DNA of 9,262 bases, from the NCBI GenBank assembly GCA_016218905.1, contig JACRCS010000306.1, forward strand, positions 1 to 9,262, in the 5' to 3' direction. Made by a program: the position numbers and the translations under genes. The stretch is from Deltaproteobacteria bacterium (lineage in GTDB: Bacteria; Desulfobacterota_C; Deferrisomatia; Deferrisomatales; JACRMM01). Positions 1 to 5,576 of the stretch are shown piece by piece; positions within the stretch are counted from its first letter, which is position 1, and each line of letters starts with the position of its first letter. The notes beneath the pieces were generated by a model. It searched no databases. It saw only the letters and a program-made list of their open reading frames with translations, and was not told where the DNA came from.

Positions 1-420
1 CTTCCGGCCCCGGGTGTCCGCACCCGTGAACCCTCCGCGCTCGTAACCGAAGAAGGCGCTCTCGAAGAGGTTCCTGTTGATCGTCCCGCAGTCGACCGCG
101 ACGAACGGCTGCGACCGCCGGCCGCTCTGGGCGTGGATGTGCCTCGCAATCAGCTCTTTCCCCGTCCCGGTCTCGCCCACCAGCAGCATGTTGAGGTCCG
201 TGGCGGCGATCCTCCCGATCCGGGTCATCAGCTGCTTGAGTTGCGGGTTGCGGGTGATGATGCCCCCGAAGCTCACGACCTGCCCGGGCGTCCGGGCTTC
301 CAACCCGGGGAGCGGACGCCGGGGGGTCACGGGGCGAGCCTCCGACCCGCTTCCCCTGGCGTCCGCCGGACGCAGCTCGGGCCGTCTCGTGACACGAAGT
401 CCGTCGCTCCCGGGCTCCAT
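1..420 (-). CDS. Sigma-54-dependent transcriptional activator (AAA+ enhancer-binding protein), partial, C-terminus outside window
   Basis: The first 140 residues are visible; the gene runs off the left edge. After a low-complexity Arg/Pro-rich stretch (residues 1-46) with no recognisable receiver, PAS or GAF domain, a sigma-54 interaction AAA+ domain begins (FGG at 51-53). It shows Walker A GETGTGKE at 82-89, the segment PFVAVDCGTIN at 105-115, FFGYERG at 123-129, and the sigma-54-contacting L1 loop at 129-134. That loop reads GGFTGA instead of the usual GAFTGA. Such proteins hydrolyse ATP to remodel sigma-54 RNA polymerase closed complexes. Start: ATG at 420 is preceded by AGGTG 6 nt upstream, and this site overlaps the TAG stop of the lyase gene, so the two are very probably cotranscribed. 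Two near-perfect sigma-54 promoters lie about 1.6-1.8 kb away, making this the obvious candidate activator. Walker B, sensor II and the HTH are not visible. Family assignment is firm; the signal sensed is unknown. Confidence 0.93.
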   Translation of the reverse strand, partial: MEPGSDGLRVTRRPELRPADARGSGSEARPVTPRRPLPGLEARTPGQVVSFGGIITRNPQLKQLMTRIGRIAATDLNMLLVGETGTGKELIARHIHAQSGRRSQPFVAVDCGTINRNLFESAFFGYERGGFTGADTRGRK

Positions 421-428
421 GCCGGCAC

Positions 429-1802
429 CTAGTCCAAGTCTCCGACCGGCTCCCGCTCGCGCCGCGACGGGAGCGGTGGCTTTGCGGCCGTTGCCGGGGG
501 CGTCCGGCGGGCCGACCGATCGGCCGGCGTCGAGCGGCTCCCTCGGACCCTCTGCTGCAGGCGGCGCGTGCCGTTGCCGCCCGCGAGCCGCGTGGGCCAC
601 GCGCTCTCCGCTCGCCTCAGCTGCTCCTCATAGGGTTCGACCCGGAGCTCCCGTCCGGCGAACTCGTGCCGCACGTGGCTCAAGGTGGCCGGCTTGTACT
701 TGCCCGGAGCCGCCCAGAAGATCTGGGGCGGGCCGTAGGGAGGCACGTGGGAGAGATCGTCCGCGGAGATGTTCCACTCCACGGGGTGGTGGATGGGCCT
801 TCCCGCCTTGGTGGTCCACACGGGCAGGCTCTTCTCCATCACCCACTCGAGCATCCTGCCGAGCTGGAGCACGCGGTCGATGTCCAACGACGCGTGCACG
901 CCCATCTCGTCGAGCGCCACGAGGATGTCCTCCGTCGAGCAGTTCCCCACTTCGTAGGAGTTCGTGTAGAGAGGCCCCGTGCCGATCCCGGGGACGCCGT
1001 TCACGATGTGCGCCGGTTGCCCGCCGCCGGACCCCAGGGACGCCTCCACAATCCGTGCTCCCCCCTGGATGGCCGCGATCGTGTTGGCGATGGACATCCC
1101 CCGGGCCTCGTGAAAGTGCGCGATCCTGTACTTGATCTCGTCGTCGTACCTGCCGTAGCGGTCCACGAGGGCCGCCATGTACTCGTAGCTCCTCCTCGGG
1201 TTCGACTCACCGGTGGTGTCGCAGGGGCTGAAGTGCCGGATGCCCAGGTCGAGGCCCCGGTCGATCAGCTCGAAGGTGTTCTCGATGGGCACGGGACCCG
1301 TACACGGGGAGCCGTACGTGCAGGCGATGGCCATGTCGGTCTCGAACCCGTTCTCCTTCGCGATCCGCACGAACTCCGGGATCTCCTTCAGGTACTCCTC
1401 CCGCGTCCTTCCCGAGTTCCTCCGCCCATGGAAGTCCTCCGCCGAGATCGTGAAGGCCATGTAGTGGGGGCCGTGCCCCTTTTGGGTGCACTGCGCCGCC
1501 CTCTCGAAGGCTTTCACCGTCATCCCGTAACACTTGAGCCGCACGCCGTGTTCTTTCACGGAGTCGAGCTCGCTCACCTGTTTCATGACCTCCTCCGCGT
1601 CTCGACACTGCGGGAGCAGCTTCGGGTGCGCGAAGTTGGTCACCTCGATGTCCCGGTACCCTGCCTTGACCATCTGGTCCGCGAACCAGACCTTGGTCTC
1701 CGTCGGGATGACCTTGTGGGCGTGCTGGAGCCCGTCTCGGAGCAAAAGCTCGAGCATCGTGATCTTTTCCGGCAGCAGCAGGGCGTTGGCATGGTTCGGC
1801 AT
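429..1802 (-). CDS. DRE-TIM metallolyase, HMG-CoA lyase-like (pyruvate carboxyltransferase superfamily), with C-terminal extension
   Basis: 457 aa. The TIM-barrel core spans about residues 16-320: LLLRDGLQ at 19-26 (metal-ligand Asp23), IEVT at 52-55, SPCDTTG at 192-198, HFH at 229-231 (metal ligands) and IANT at 238-241. These match HMG-CoA lyase motifs RDGLQ, HCH and LANT. That enzyme cleaves HMG-CoA to acetyl-CoA and acetoacetate. However, the glycine loop after the HxH strand reads LGSGGGQPA (256-264). The catalytic Cys of the HMG-CoA lyase loop (GGCPYA) is absent, so the substrate may differ. HMG-CoA lyases are about 300-325 aa. This protein has about 130 more residues: a structured-looking piece with HHPVEW (338-343), then an Arg/Pro-rich tail (about 396-457). 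Start: ATG at 1802 has AAGGAGA 6 nt upstream; an in-frame start at 1904 lacks this support. It is the first gene of a sigma-54-controlled transcript with the activator downstream. Superfamily firm, specific reaction not assignable. Confidence 0.88.
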   Translation of the reverse strand: MPNHANALLLPEKITMLELLLRDGLQHAHKVIPTETKVWFADQMVKAGYRDIEVTNFAHPKLLPQCRDAEEVMKQVSELDSVKEHGVRLKCYGMTVKAFERAAQCTQKGHGPHYMAFTISAEDFHGRRNSGRTREEYLKEIPEFVRIAKENGFETDMAIACTYGSPCTGPVPIENTFELIDRGLDLGIRHFSPCDTTGESNPRRSYEYMAALVDRYGRYDDEIKYRIAHFHEARGMSIANTIAAIQGGARIVEASLGSGGGQPAHIVNGVPGIGTGPLYTNSYEVGNCSTEDILVALDEMGVHASLDIDRVLQLGRMLEWVMEKSLPVWTTKAGRPIHHPVEWNISADDLSHVPPYGPPQIFWAAPGKYKPATLSHVRHEFAGRELRVEPYEEQLRRAESAWPTRLAGGNGTRRLQQRVRGSRSTPADRSARRTPPATAAKPPLPSRREREPVGDLD

Positions 1803-1957
1803 GACGGCTCTCCTTCCAGGCGGTCTACTCCCCGCCGGTTCTCGTCGATTGTCGGGGTGTGGCGGGGCGCCCACCGGACGAAGGTCCCGGCCCCTCCTGC
1901 CCACCCGGTGCCGGCCCCGTCCTTCACGAGGTCTCGGCCCTGGCTGCCTTCGGGGTC

Positions 1958-1974
1958 CCGGGCCCGCGGCCCGG
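1958..1974 (-). promoter_or_regulatory. GC hairpin in predicted 5' leader of the lyase transcript
   Basis: A perfect 7-bp inverted repeat, CCGGGCC / GGCCCGG, surrounds a 3-nt loop. It lies about 55-70 nt downstream of the predicted sigma-54 start (about 2028), inside the untranslated leader. No T-tract follows, so it is not a standard terminator. It could shape leader folding or be a chance feature of GC-rich DNA. Confidence 0.35.
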
Positions 1975-2008
1975 CGGCCGCCTGCGCCCAGGTCGGCCCA
2001 CCGCTCAT

Positions 2009-2019
2009 AAACGCGGTTT
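2009..2019 (-). promoter_or_regulatory. AAAYCGCGTTT element, copy 1 (possible protein-binding site)
   Basis: On the minus strand this reads AAACCGCGTTT, with arms AAAC/GTTT around CGC. It falls about 9-19 nt downstream of the predicted lyase transcript start, where a bound protein could repress or autoregulate. A close match lies at 2110-2120. Regulator unknown; inference from similarity of the two sites only. Confidence 0.3.
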
Positions 2020-2038
2020 GACGACGCACCGAGGCTAA

Positions 2039-2054
2039 AGCAAAGCGCGTGCCC
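2039..2054 (-). promoter_or_regulatory. Sigma-54 (-24/-12) promoter for the lyase-activator operon
   Basis: Read on the minus strand: GGGCACGCGCTTTGCT. It matches the consensus TGGCACG-N4-TTGCW at every defined base except the first T. The invariant GG and GC are separated by the required 10 nt. It points toward the lyase gene, predicting transcription start near 2028. A sigma-54 activator is encoded as the second gene of the same transcript, implying autoregulation. No sigma-70-like alternative stands out. Confidence 0.82.
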
Positions 2055-2101
2055 GTCCCGTGAACCCGGTCCGAGCTAGGCCCCGCCGGGCGGCCCGCCG
2101 T

Positions 2102-2117
2102 CGCGAAGTAAATCGCG
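2102..2117. promoter_or_regulatory. Inverted repeat CGCGA-N6-TCGCG, overlapping AAAYCGCGTTT copy 2 (2110-2120)
   Basis: CGCGA (2102-2106) and TCGCG (2113-2117) form a dyad with a 6-nt spacer. The overlapping AAATCGCGTTT (2110-2120) resembles the element at 2009-2019. The element lies about 82-92 nt upstream of the predicted minus-strand start and 138-148 nt upstream of the predicted plus-strand start. Both distances are typical for upstream activating sequences of sigma-54 activators, so this is a good candidate enhancer shared by both promoters. Confidence 0.35.
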
Positions 2118-2178
2118 TTTGTTCCGTTCCGAGACGGCCCTCGGCCGGCATGTCAGGCTGCGACAGCTTTGTGCGCGT

Positions 2179-2215
2179 GTGCTCATACCGGACGACTGAA
2201 TATCAGGATGAGCAC
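2179..2215. promoter_or_regulatory. 8-bp dyad GTGCTCAT-N21-ATGAGCAC upstream of the plus-strand sigma-54 promoter
   Basis: Perfect inverted arms GTGCTCAT (2179-2186) and ATGAGCAC (2208-2215) flank a 21-nt spacer that itself contains CTGA-ATA-TCAG (2196-2206). The dyad spans about -79 to -43 relative to the predicted start at 2258, just upstream of the -24 box. The core GCTCAT recurs at 2003-2008. It could bind the activator, a bending protein or a repressor; which is unknown. Confidence 0.4.
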
Positions 2216-2231
2216 GAGCCGGCGCCTCGAC

Positions 2232-2247
2232 GGGCACGAAGCTTGCT
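2232..2247 (+). promoter_or_regulatory. Sigma-54 (-24/-12) promoter for the carboxylase-thiolase operon
   Basis: GGGCACGAAGCTTGCT matches TGGCACG-N4-TTGCW at all defined positions except the first T, with exact 10-nt spacing between GG and GC. Predicted transcription start is near 2258, leaving a 59-nt leader before the GTG start at 2317. Its outer boxes are identical to those of the opposite-facing promoter at 2039-2054, consistent with joint control by one activator. Confidence 0.82.
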
Positions 2248-2266
2248 CCGTCCGCGGCAGCACGGA

Positions 2267-2279
2267 GGGCCGACGGCCC
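2267..2279 (+). promoter_or_regulatory. Short GC hairpin in predicted 5' leader of the carboxylase operon
   Basis: Inverted repeat GGGCC / GGCCC with 3-nt loop GAC, about 10-22 nt downstream of the predicted start. The same stem core (GGGCC/GGCCC with a 3-nt loop) occurs in the opposite leader at 1959-1973. No T-tract follows. Function uncertain. Confidence 0.3.
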
Positions 2280-2316
2280 GCCGCCGCGCGTCAACGGAAG
2301 GGCTTGGAGGGCAAAC

Positions 2317-3777
2317 GTGATCTTCCGCAAGGTTCTCGTCGCCAATCGGGGGGAAATTGCCATTCGAATCATCCGCGCGTGCCGAGAGCTCGGCCTCTCC
2401 ACGGTGGCCATCTTCACCGAGCCGGACTCCGAAGCACCCCACGTGACGAAGGCCGACGAGGCCATCCTGGTGGAGCCCGGTCCGCGGGCGGGGTACCTGG
2501 ACGCAGACCAGATCGCGGAGGTCGCGAGGAAGGTCGGGGCTGACGCGGTCCACCCGGGCTACGGGTTCCTGTCCGAAAAGTCGGCTCTGCCGCGCGCTCT
2601 CCAGGCGAGAGGGATCTCCTTCATCGGTCCGAACGTTCGCGGGATCGAGGCCATGGGGGACAAGGTCGAGGCGCGCAGCATCGCCGAGGCGGCCGGAGTT
2701 CCTCTCGTGCCCGCCTCGCCCATCCTCGATGACCCCGAGGAAGCCGCCGCGTGGGCCGAGCGGATCGGTTTTCCGGTGATGCTCAAGGCCGCGGCCGGGG
2801 GCGGGGGCAAGGGGATGAGGATCGTCCGCTCGTCGTCCGAGCTGGGGTCCTCCTTCGGGCTTTCCGCCTCCGAAGCCCTGAAGTCCTTCGGCGACGGCCG
2901 CGTGTACCTGGAGAAGTTCATCGAGGAACCGAAGCACATCGAGATTCAGGTGGCGTGCGACAAGCACGGCAACCGGGTCCACCTGGGCGAGAGGGACTGC
3001 TCCATCCAGCGCCGGCACCAGAAGCTGATCGAGATCGCCCCGTCCCTGGTGCTCTCTGAAGAGAAGCGGGCCGAGATGGGCCAGGTGGCCCTCAGCCTCT
3101 GCAAGGCCGTCGGCTACGACTCCGTGGGGACGGTCGAGTTCCTGCTGGATCGGGACGGCCGCTACTACTTCCTCGAGATGAACACCCGAATCCAGGTGGA
3201 GCACACGGTCACCGAGCTCGTGACGGGGATCGATCTCGTGCGGGAGATGATCCGGGTGGCGGCCGGCGAACCCCTCTCCTTCTCTCAGGATGAGGTTTGC
3301 TTGCGCGGGTTCGCGATCGAGTGCCGCATCAACGCCGAGGACCCGCGGAAGAACTTCGTCCCCTCGCCCGGGCGGATCACGCGCTACCTGTCGCCCGGAG
3401 GGTTCGGCGTTCGGCTGGACTCCTGCATCCACGCGGGCTATGAGGTCGCCCCCTTCTTCGATCCGCTCCTTTCGAAGCTGTGCGTCTGGGGGCGCACCTG
3501 GGACGAAGCCCTGGCGCGGATCTCCCGGGCGCTCGGGGAGTACGTGATCCGCGGGATCCAGACGACCGTGCCGTTCTACGAGAAGCTCGTGAAGGACCCC
3601 GACTTCCGGGCGGGCCGGTTCACGACCCACTTCATGGAGGAGAAGATCAACTCGTTCCAGTACCCGGATCCCGTGGAGCCCCTCGACCCCTTCTTCATCT
3701 CGGGCGTCGCGCTCTTCGCCCACTACCTCACCGGCGGGCTGCCCACGACGCTGGCCCACCCCGGAGGAGACCAATGA
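2317..3777 (+). CDS. Biotin carboxylase subunit (AccC/PycA type, ATP-grasp)
   Basis: 486 aa, near the 450-500 aa usual for stand-alone biotin carboxylases. It carboxylates carrier-bound biotin using ATP and bicarbonate. N-terminal domain: KVLVANRGEIAIR (5-17) and HPGYGFLSE (79-87). ATP-grasp: Lys116, Lys157 and the glycine loop GGGGKGM (161-167); KHIEIQV (206-212), HQK (234-236), Glu274, and EMNTRIQVEH (287-296) with the catalytic Arg; ECRINAEDP (335-343) supplies a further conserved Arg. All expected catalytic residues are present. The C-terminus extends about 40 residues past the usual end (from about 447), with no biotinyl domain. Start is GTG at 2317, with GGAGG 6 nt upstream. The stop overlaps the next start (ATGA), implying coupled translation with the carboxyltransferase-like partner. 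Transcription probably comes from the sigma-54 promoter at 2232. Family is certain; whether it serves pyruvate, acyl-CoA or another acceptor is not determinable. Confidence 0.96.
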   Translation: MIFRKVLVANRGEIAIRIIRACRELGLSTVAIFTEPDSEAPHVTKADEAILVEPGPRAGYLDADQIAEVARKVGADAVHPGYGFLSEKSALPRALQARGISFIGPNVRGIEAMGDKVEARSIAEAAGVPLVPASPILDDPEEAAAWAERIGFPVMLKAAAGGGGKGMRIVRSSSELGSSFGLSASEALKSFGDGRVYLEKFIEEPKHIEIQVACDKHGNRVHLGERDCSIQRRHQKLIEIAPSLVLSEEKRAEMGQVALSLCKAVGYDSVGTVEFLLDRDGRYYFLEMNTRIQVEHTVTELVTGIDLVREMIRVAAGEPLSFSQDEVCLRGFAIECRINAEDPRKNFVPSPGRITRYLSPGGFGVRLDSCIHAGYEVAPFFDPLLSKLCVWGRTWDEALARISRALGEYVIRGIQTTVPFYEKLVKDPDFRAGRFTTHFMEEKINSFQYPDPVEPLDPFFISGVALFAHYLTGGLPTTLAHPGGDQ

Positions 3778-5459
3778 CGCCGGCCCCCGAAATCCACGAC
3801 CTGAGCCTGCGGGAGTCCATCGGGGACTTCGTCACCTTCCACGTCCGCTCCGACGAGCTCGCCGAGGGCGTGCGGCTGCTGGACCGGGTGGGGTTCGCGA
3901 GCATCGACGCCTTCGGCGGCACGACCTTCCTGCCCACCATGAAGGTCCTGGGGGAAGACCCCTGGCAGCGCCTCCGGGGCATACGCCGGGCCGTGACGCA
4001 CACCCCGCTCCAGGCCGTGCTCAGGGGCCGGCTCGTCTTCTCGGCGCGGCCCGCGCCCCCGGGAACGATCCGAGCCGCGCTGGCGCATCTGCGCGACATC
4101 GGCGTGGACCGGATCAAGGTTGCGGACATCGGCCTGGATCTCCTCGGCGCCCGAGACGTGGTGGCCATGGCGAAGGACGAAGGCTTCCACGTCACCCCCT
4201 TTCTCCCGATCAACTGGGGAAAGCGTGCGGAGGCGTGCCGGAGCCTCACCGAAGCGGCGGCCGAGTACGCGGCGGCCGGCGCGGACGCGATCGGGGTCCA
4301 GGACCCCTTCGGCGTGCTGAACCCGATCGACCTGGGCGAGCTCGTGCGTGCGGCCGAGGCTTCCTGCCCTCTGCCGCTGCGACTTCACCTCCACGACGCG
4401 AACTTCCTCGCCGTCGCCGGAGTCCAGGCGGCGTTCCAGGCCGGCGCGGCGGCGGCGGACACGACGATCTCCGCCCTCGCCTGGGCGTACAGTCCGCCCC
4501 ACGCCGAGGCGGTCGTGATGGCCCTGCGCGGCGGCCCCTGGGATCCCGGGATCGATCTCGGGAGGCTCGAAGAGGCGTCCGTGTGGTTCGAAGGCCTCAA
4601 GGCGAGGAAGGGCTTCCTCTATCGGGAGCTCTACGGGGTCGACCACGGCGCCCTCCGGGGCGAGCTGCCCGTGGGCGTGCGGCGCGCGCTCGAGGACGAG
4701 CTCCGGGAACGGGGGAGGACCGACCTGGCGGAAGCCGCCTGGAAGGAGGTCCCGAACGTGTGGGAGGCGCTCGGAAAGCCGCCCTTCCTGAATCCGCTCG
4801 TGCGGGCCGTGTGCAGCCAGGCGATCGACAACGTGCTCGCCGCCTCGCCGTTCACGCGGCTGGAACCGAAGGTCGCGGCCTACCTGCGGGGCGACTACGG
4901 GCCGCCGCCCCCTGAGACCCAACCGGACCTCATCGCTCGCGCGCGGGAGGAAGAGACCTCCGCCTCCGCCTTTCTGCCCAACGCGGAGGAGCTGGACGCC
5001 GAGGACTTCGGGTCGGAGGACGACCGTCTGACGTACGCGATGTTTCCGCAGATCGCCGAGGAGTTCTTCCGCCTGCGCGAGTCCGGCGGGGCGGGTTCTT
5101 CGGCCCCGGAGATGTACTCGACGAGCGCCGAGGCGGGAGCGCCCTTGGAGGCACTGATCCCGAGAAGACTCACCGTCAAGCGGCAGGGAGAGGCGTACGA
5201 GGTCGTCCTGGAGGGAATGGGTCCGAAGGAGTGGGGCAAACGCTCCTTCTTCCTCCGAATCGGTGGGCAGGTCGCCAGGCTCGACGTGGTCCTCCCCGCC
5301 CCCGACGCCCCTCCCCTGTACACCGTCCACCACCACGGGCACCGGCACCAGGTGGAGTTCGTGGACGTCCTCGCCCCCGGGAGGGAGAGCGTGCCGGTGC
5401 TACTGAAGGAGGACGGGCACCTGAGGGAGGTGCTGTTCTCGTTTCCGCACTCTCTTTGA
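3774..5459 (+). CDS. Carboxyltransferase-like subunit (OadA/PycB family) with altered active site and no biotinyl domain
   Basis: 561 aa. The start ATG overlaps the biotin carboxylase stop, with GGAGGAG 4 nt upstream; an open frame further 5' lies inside the upstream gene and is discarded. Residues about 8-265 align by eye with the OadA/PycB TIM barrel: GGTTFLPTMKVLGEDPWQRL (48-67), LQAVLRG (79-85), HLH (205-207). Residues 325-355 (EVPNVW, PPFLNP, SQAIDNVL) and 417-432 (DRLTYAMFPQIAEEFF) match the conserved C-terminal PYC/OADA domain. Family members transfer CO2 between biotin and a keto acid. Key positions differ: the LRDxHQ Asp is Glu14, the carbamylated metal-ligand Lys is Gln176, the GGTSQP Thr is Tyr239, and the FRIFD Arg is Lys115. 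The last 100 residues resemble the beta-rich region before a biotinyl domain (GKRSFFLRIGGQV, 488-500) but contain no AMKM. A His-rich HHHGHRH sits at 519-525. It is probably a partner of the biotin carboxylase, but may have a different or non-catalytic role. Confidence 0.9.
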   Translation: MTPAPEIHDLSLRESIGDFVTFHVRSDELAEGVRLLDRVGFASIDAFGGTTFLPTMKVLGEDPWQRLRGIRRAVTHTPLQAVLRGRLVFSARPAPPGTIRAALAHLRDIGVDRIKVADIGLDLLGARDVVAMAKDEGFHVTPFLPINWGKRAEACRSLTEAAAEYAAAGADAIGVQDPFGVLNPIDLGELVRAAEASCPLPLRLHLHDANFLAVAGVQAAFQAGAAAADTTISALAWAYSPPHAEAVVMALRGGPWDPGIDLGRLEEASVWFEGLKARKGFLYRELYGVDHGALRGELPVGVRRALEDELRERGRTDLAEAAWKEVPNVWEALGKPPFLNPLVRAVCSQAIDNVLAASPFTRLEPKVAAYLRGDYGPPPPETQPDLIARAREEETSASAFLPNAEELDAEDFGSEDDRLTYAMFPQIAEEFFRLRESGGAGSSAPEMYSTSAEAGAPLEALIPRRLTVKRQGEAYEVVLEGMGPKEWGKRSFFLRIGGQVARLDVVLPAPDAPPLYTVHHHGHRHQVEFVDVLAPGRESVPVLLKEDGHLREVLFSFPHSL

Positions 5460-5543
5460 GATCGGTGATCGGTGATCGGTGATCGGTGATCGGTGATCGG
5501 TGATCAGGGACCAGTGACCAGTGACCAGTGATCGGTTGTCAGT
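5460..5543 (+). repeat. 7-bp tandem repeat (GATCGGT and variants), 12 units
   Basis: In the gap between the carboxyltransferase-like gene and the thiolase gene, GATCGGT is repeated six times exactly (5460-5501). It is followed by GATCAGG, three GACCAGT units (5509-5529), another GATCGGT (5530-5536) and a diverged TGTCAGT. It begins 1 nt after the stop codon. The GGT and ACC parts of the two unit types can pair in RNA, interrupted by mismatches, so a weak hairpin is possible. The array is a likely site of slippage and length variation. Confidence 0.95.
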
Positions 5544-5576
5544 CGATCTTCACCCGCAGTGACAAAGGAGCTCGCC

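Larger units (their letters stand above)
1803..2316. other. 514-nt divergent intergenic regulatory region
   Basis: No convincing gene lies here; open frames on both strands are unremarkable for such GC-rich DNA and lack family resemblance. The region separates the minus-strand lyase/activator pair from the plus-strand carboxylase operon. It holds two outward-facing sigma-54 promoters (2039-2054 minus, 2232-2247 plus), about 177 nt between them that could carry enhancer sites, an 8-bp dyad, two copies of an AAAYCGCGTTT element and a short GC hairpin in each predicted leader. Predicted leaders are about 226 nt (minus) and 59 nt (plus). Confidence 0.8.

Noticed and set aside
1803..1904. Longer lyase start at 1904
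   Set aside because: ATG at 1802 has a well-spaced AAGGAGA and begins just before the conserved barrel; the extra 34 residues are Arg/Pro-rich and non-conserved in appearance.
666..2021. Long plus-strand open frame opposite the lyase gene
   Set aside because: Its translation is low-complexity and resembles no family; it mirrors the true minus-strand gene, as expected in GC-rich DNA.
3480..3773. Upstream extension of the carboxyltransferase-like frame
   Set aside because: It lies inside the biotin carboxylase gene; the ATG at 3774 has a strong GGAGGAG and the coupled ATGA overlap.
2203..5348. Long minus-strand open frames opposite the biotin carboxylase and carboxyltransferase-like genes
   Set aside because: Translations are Arg/Gly/Pro/His-rich without recognisable motifs; the plus-strand genes in the same place carry full family signatures.
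5460..5543. CRISPR array
   Set aside because: Repeat units are 7 bp and directly abutting with no spacers.
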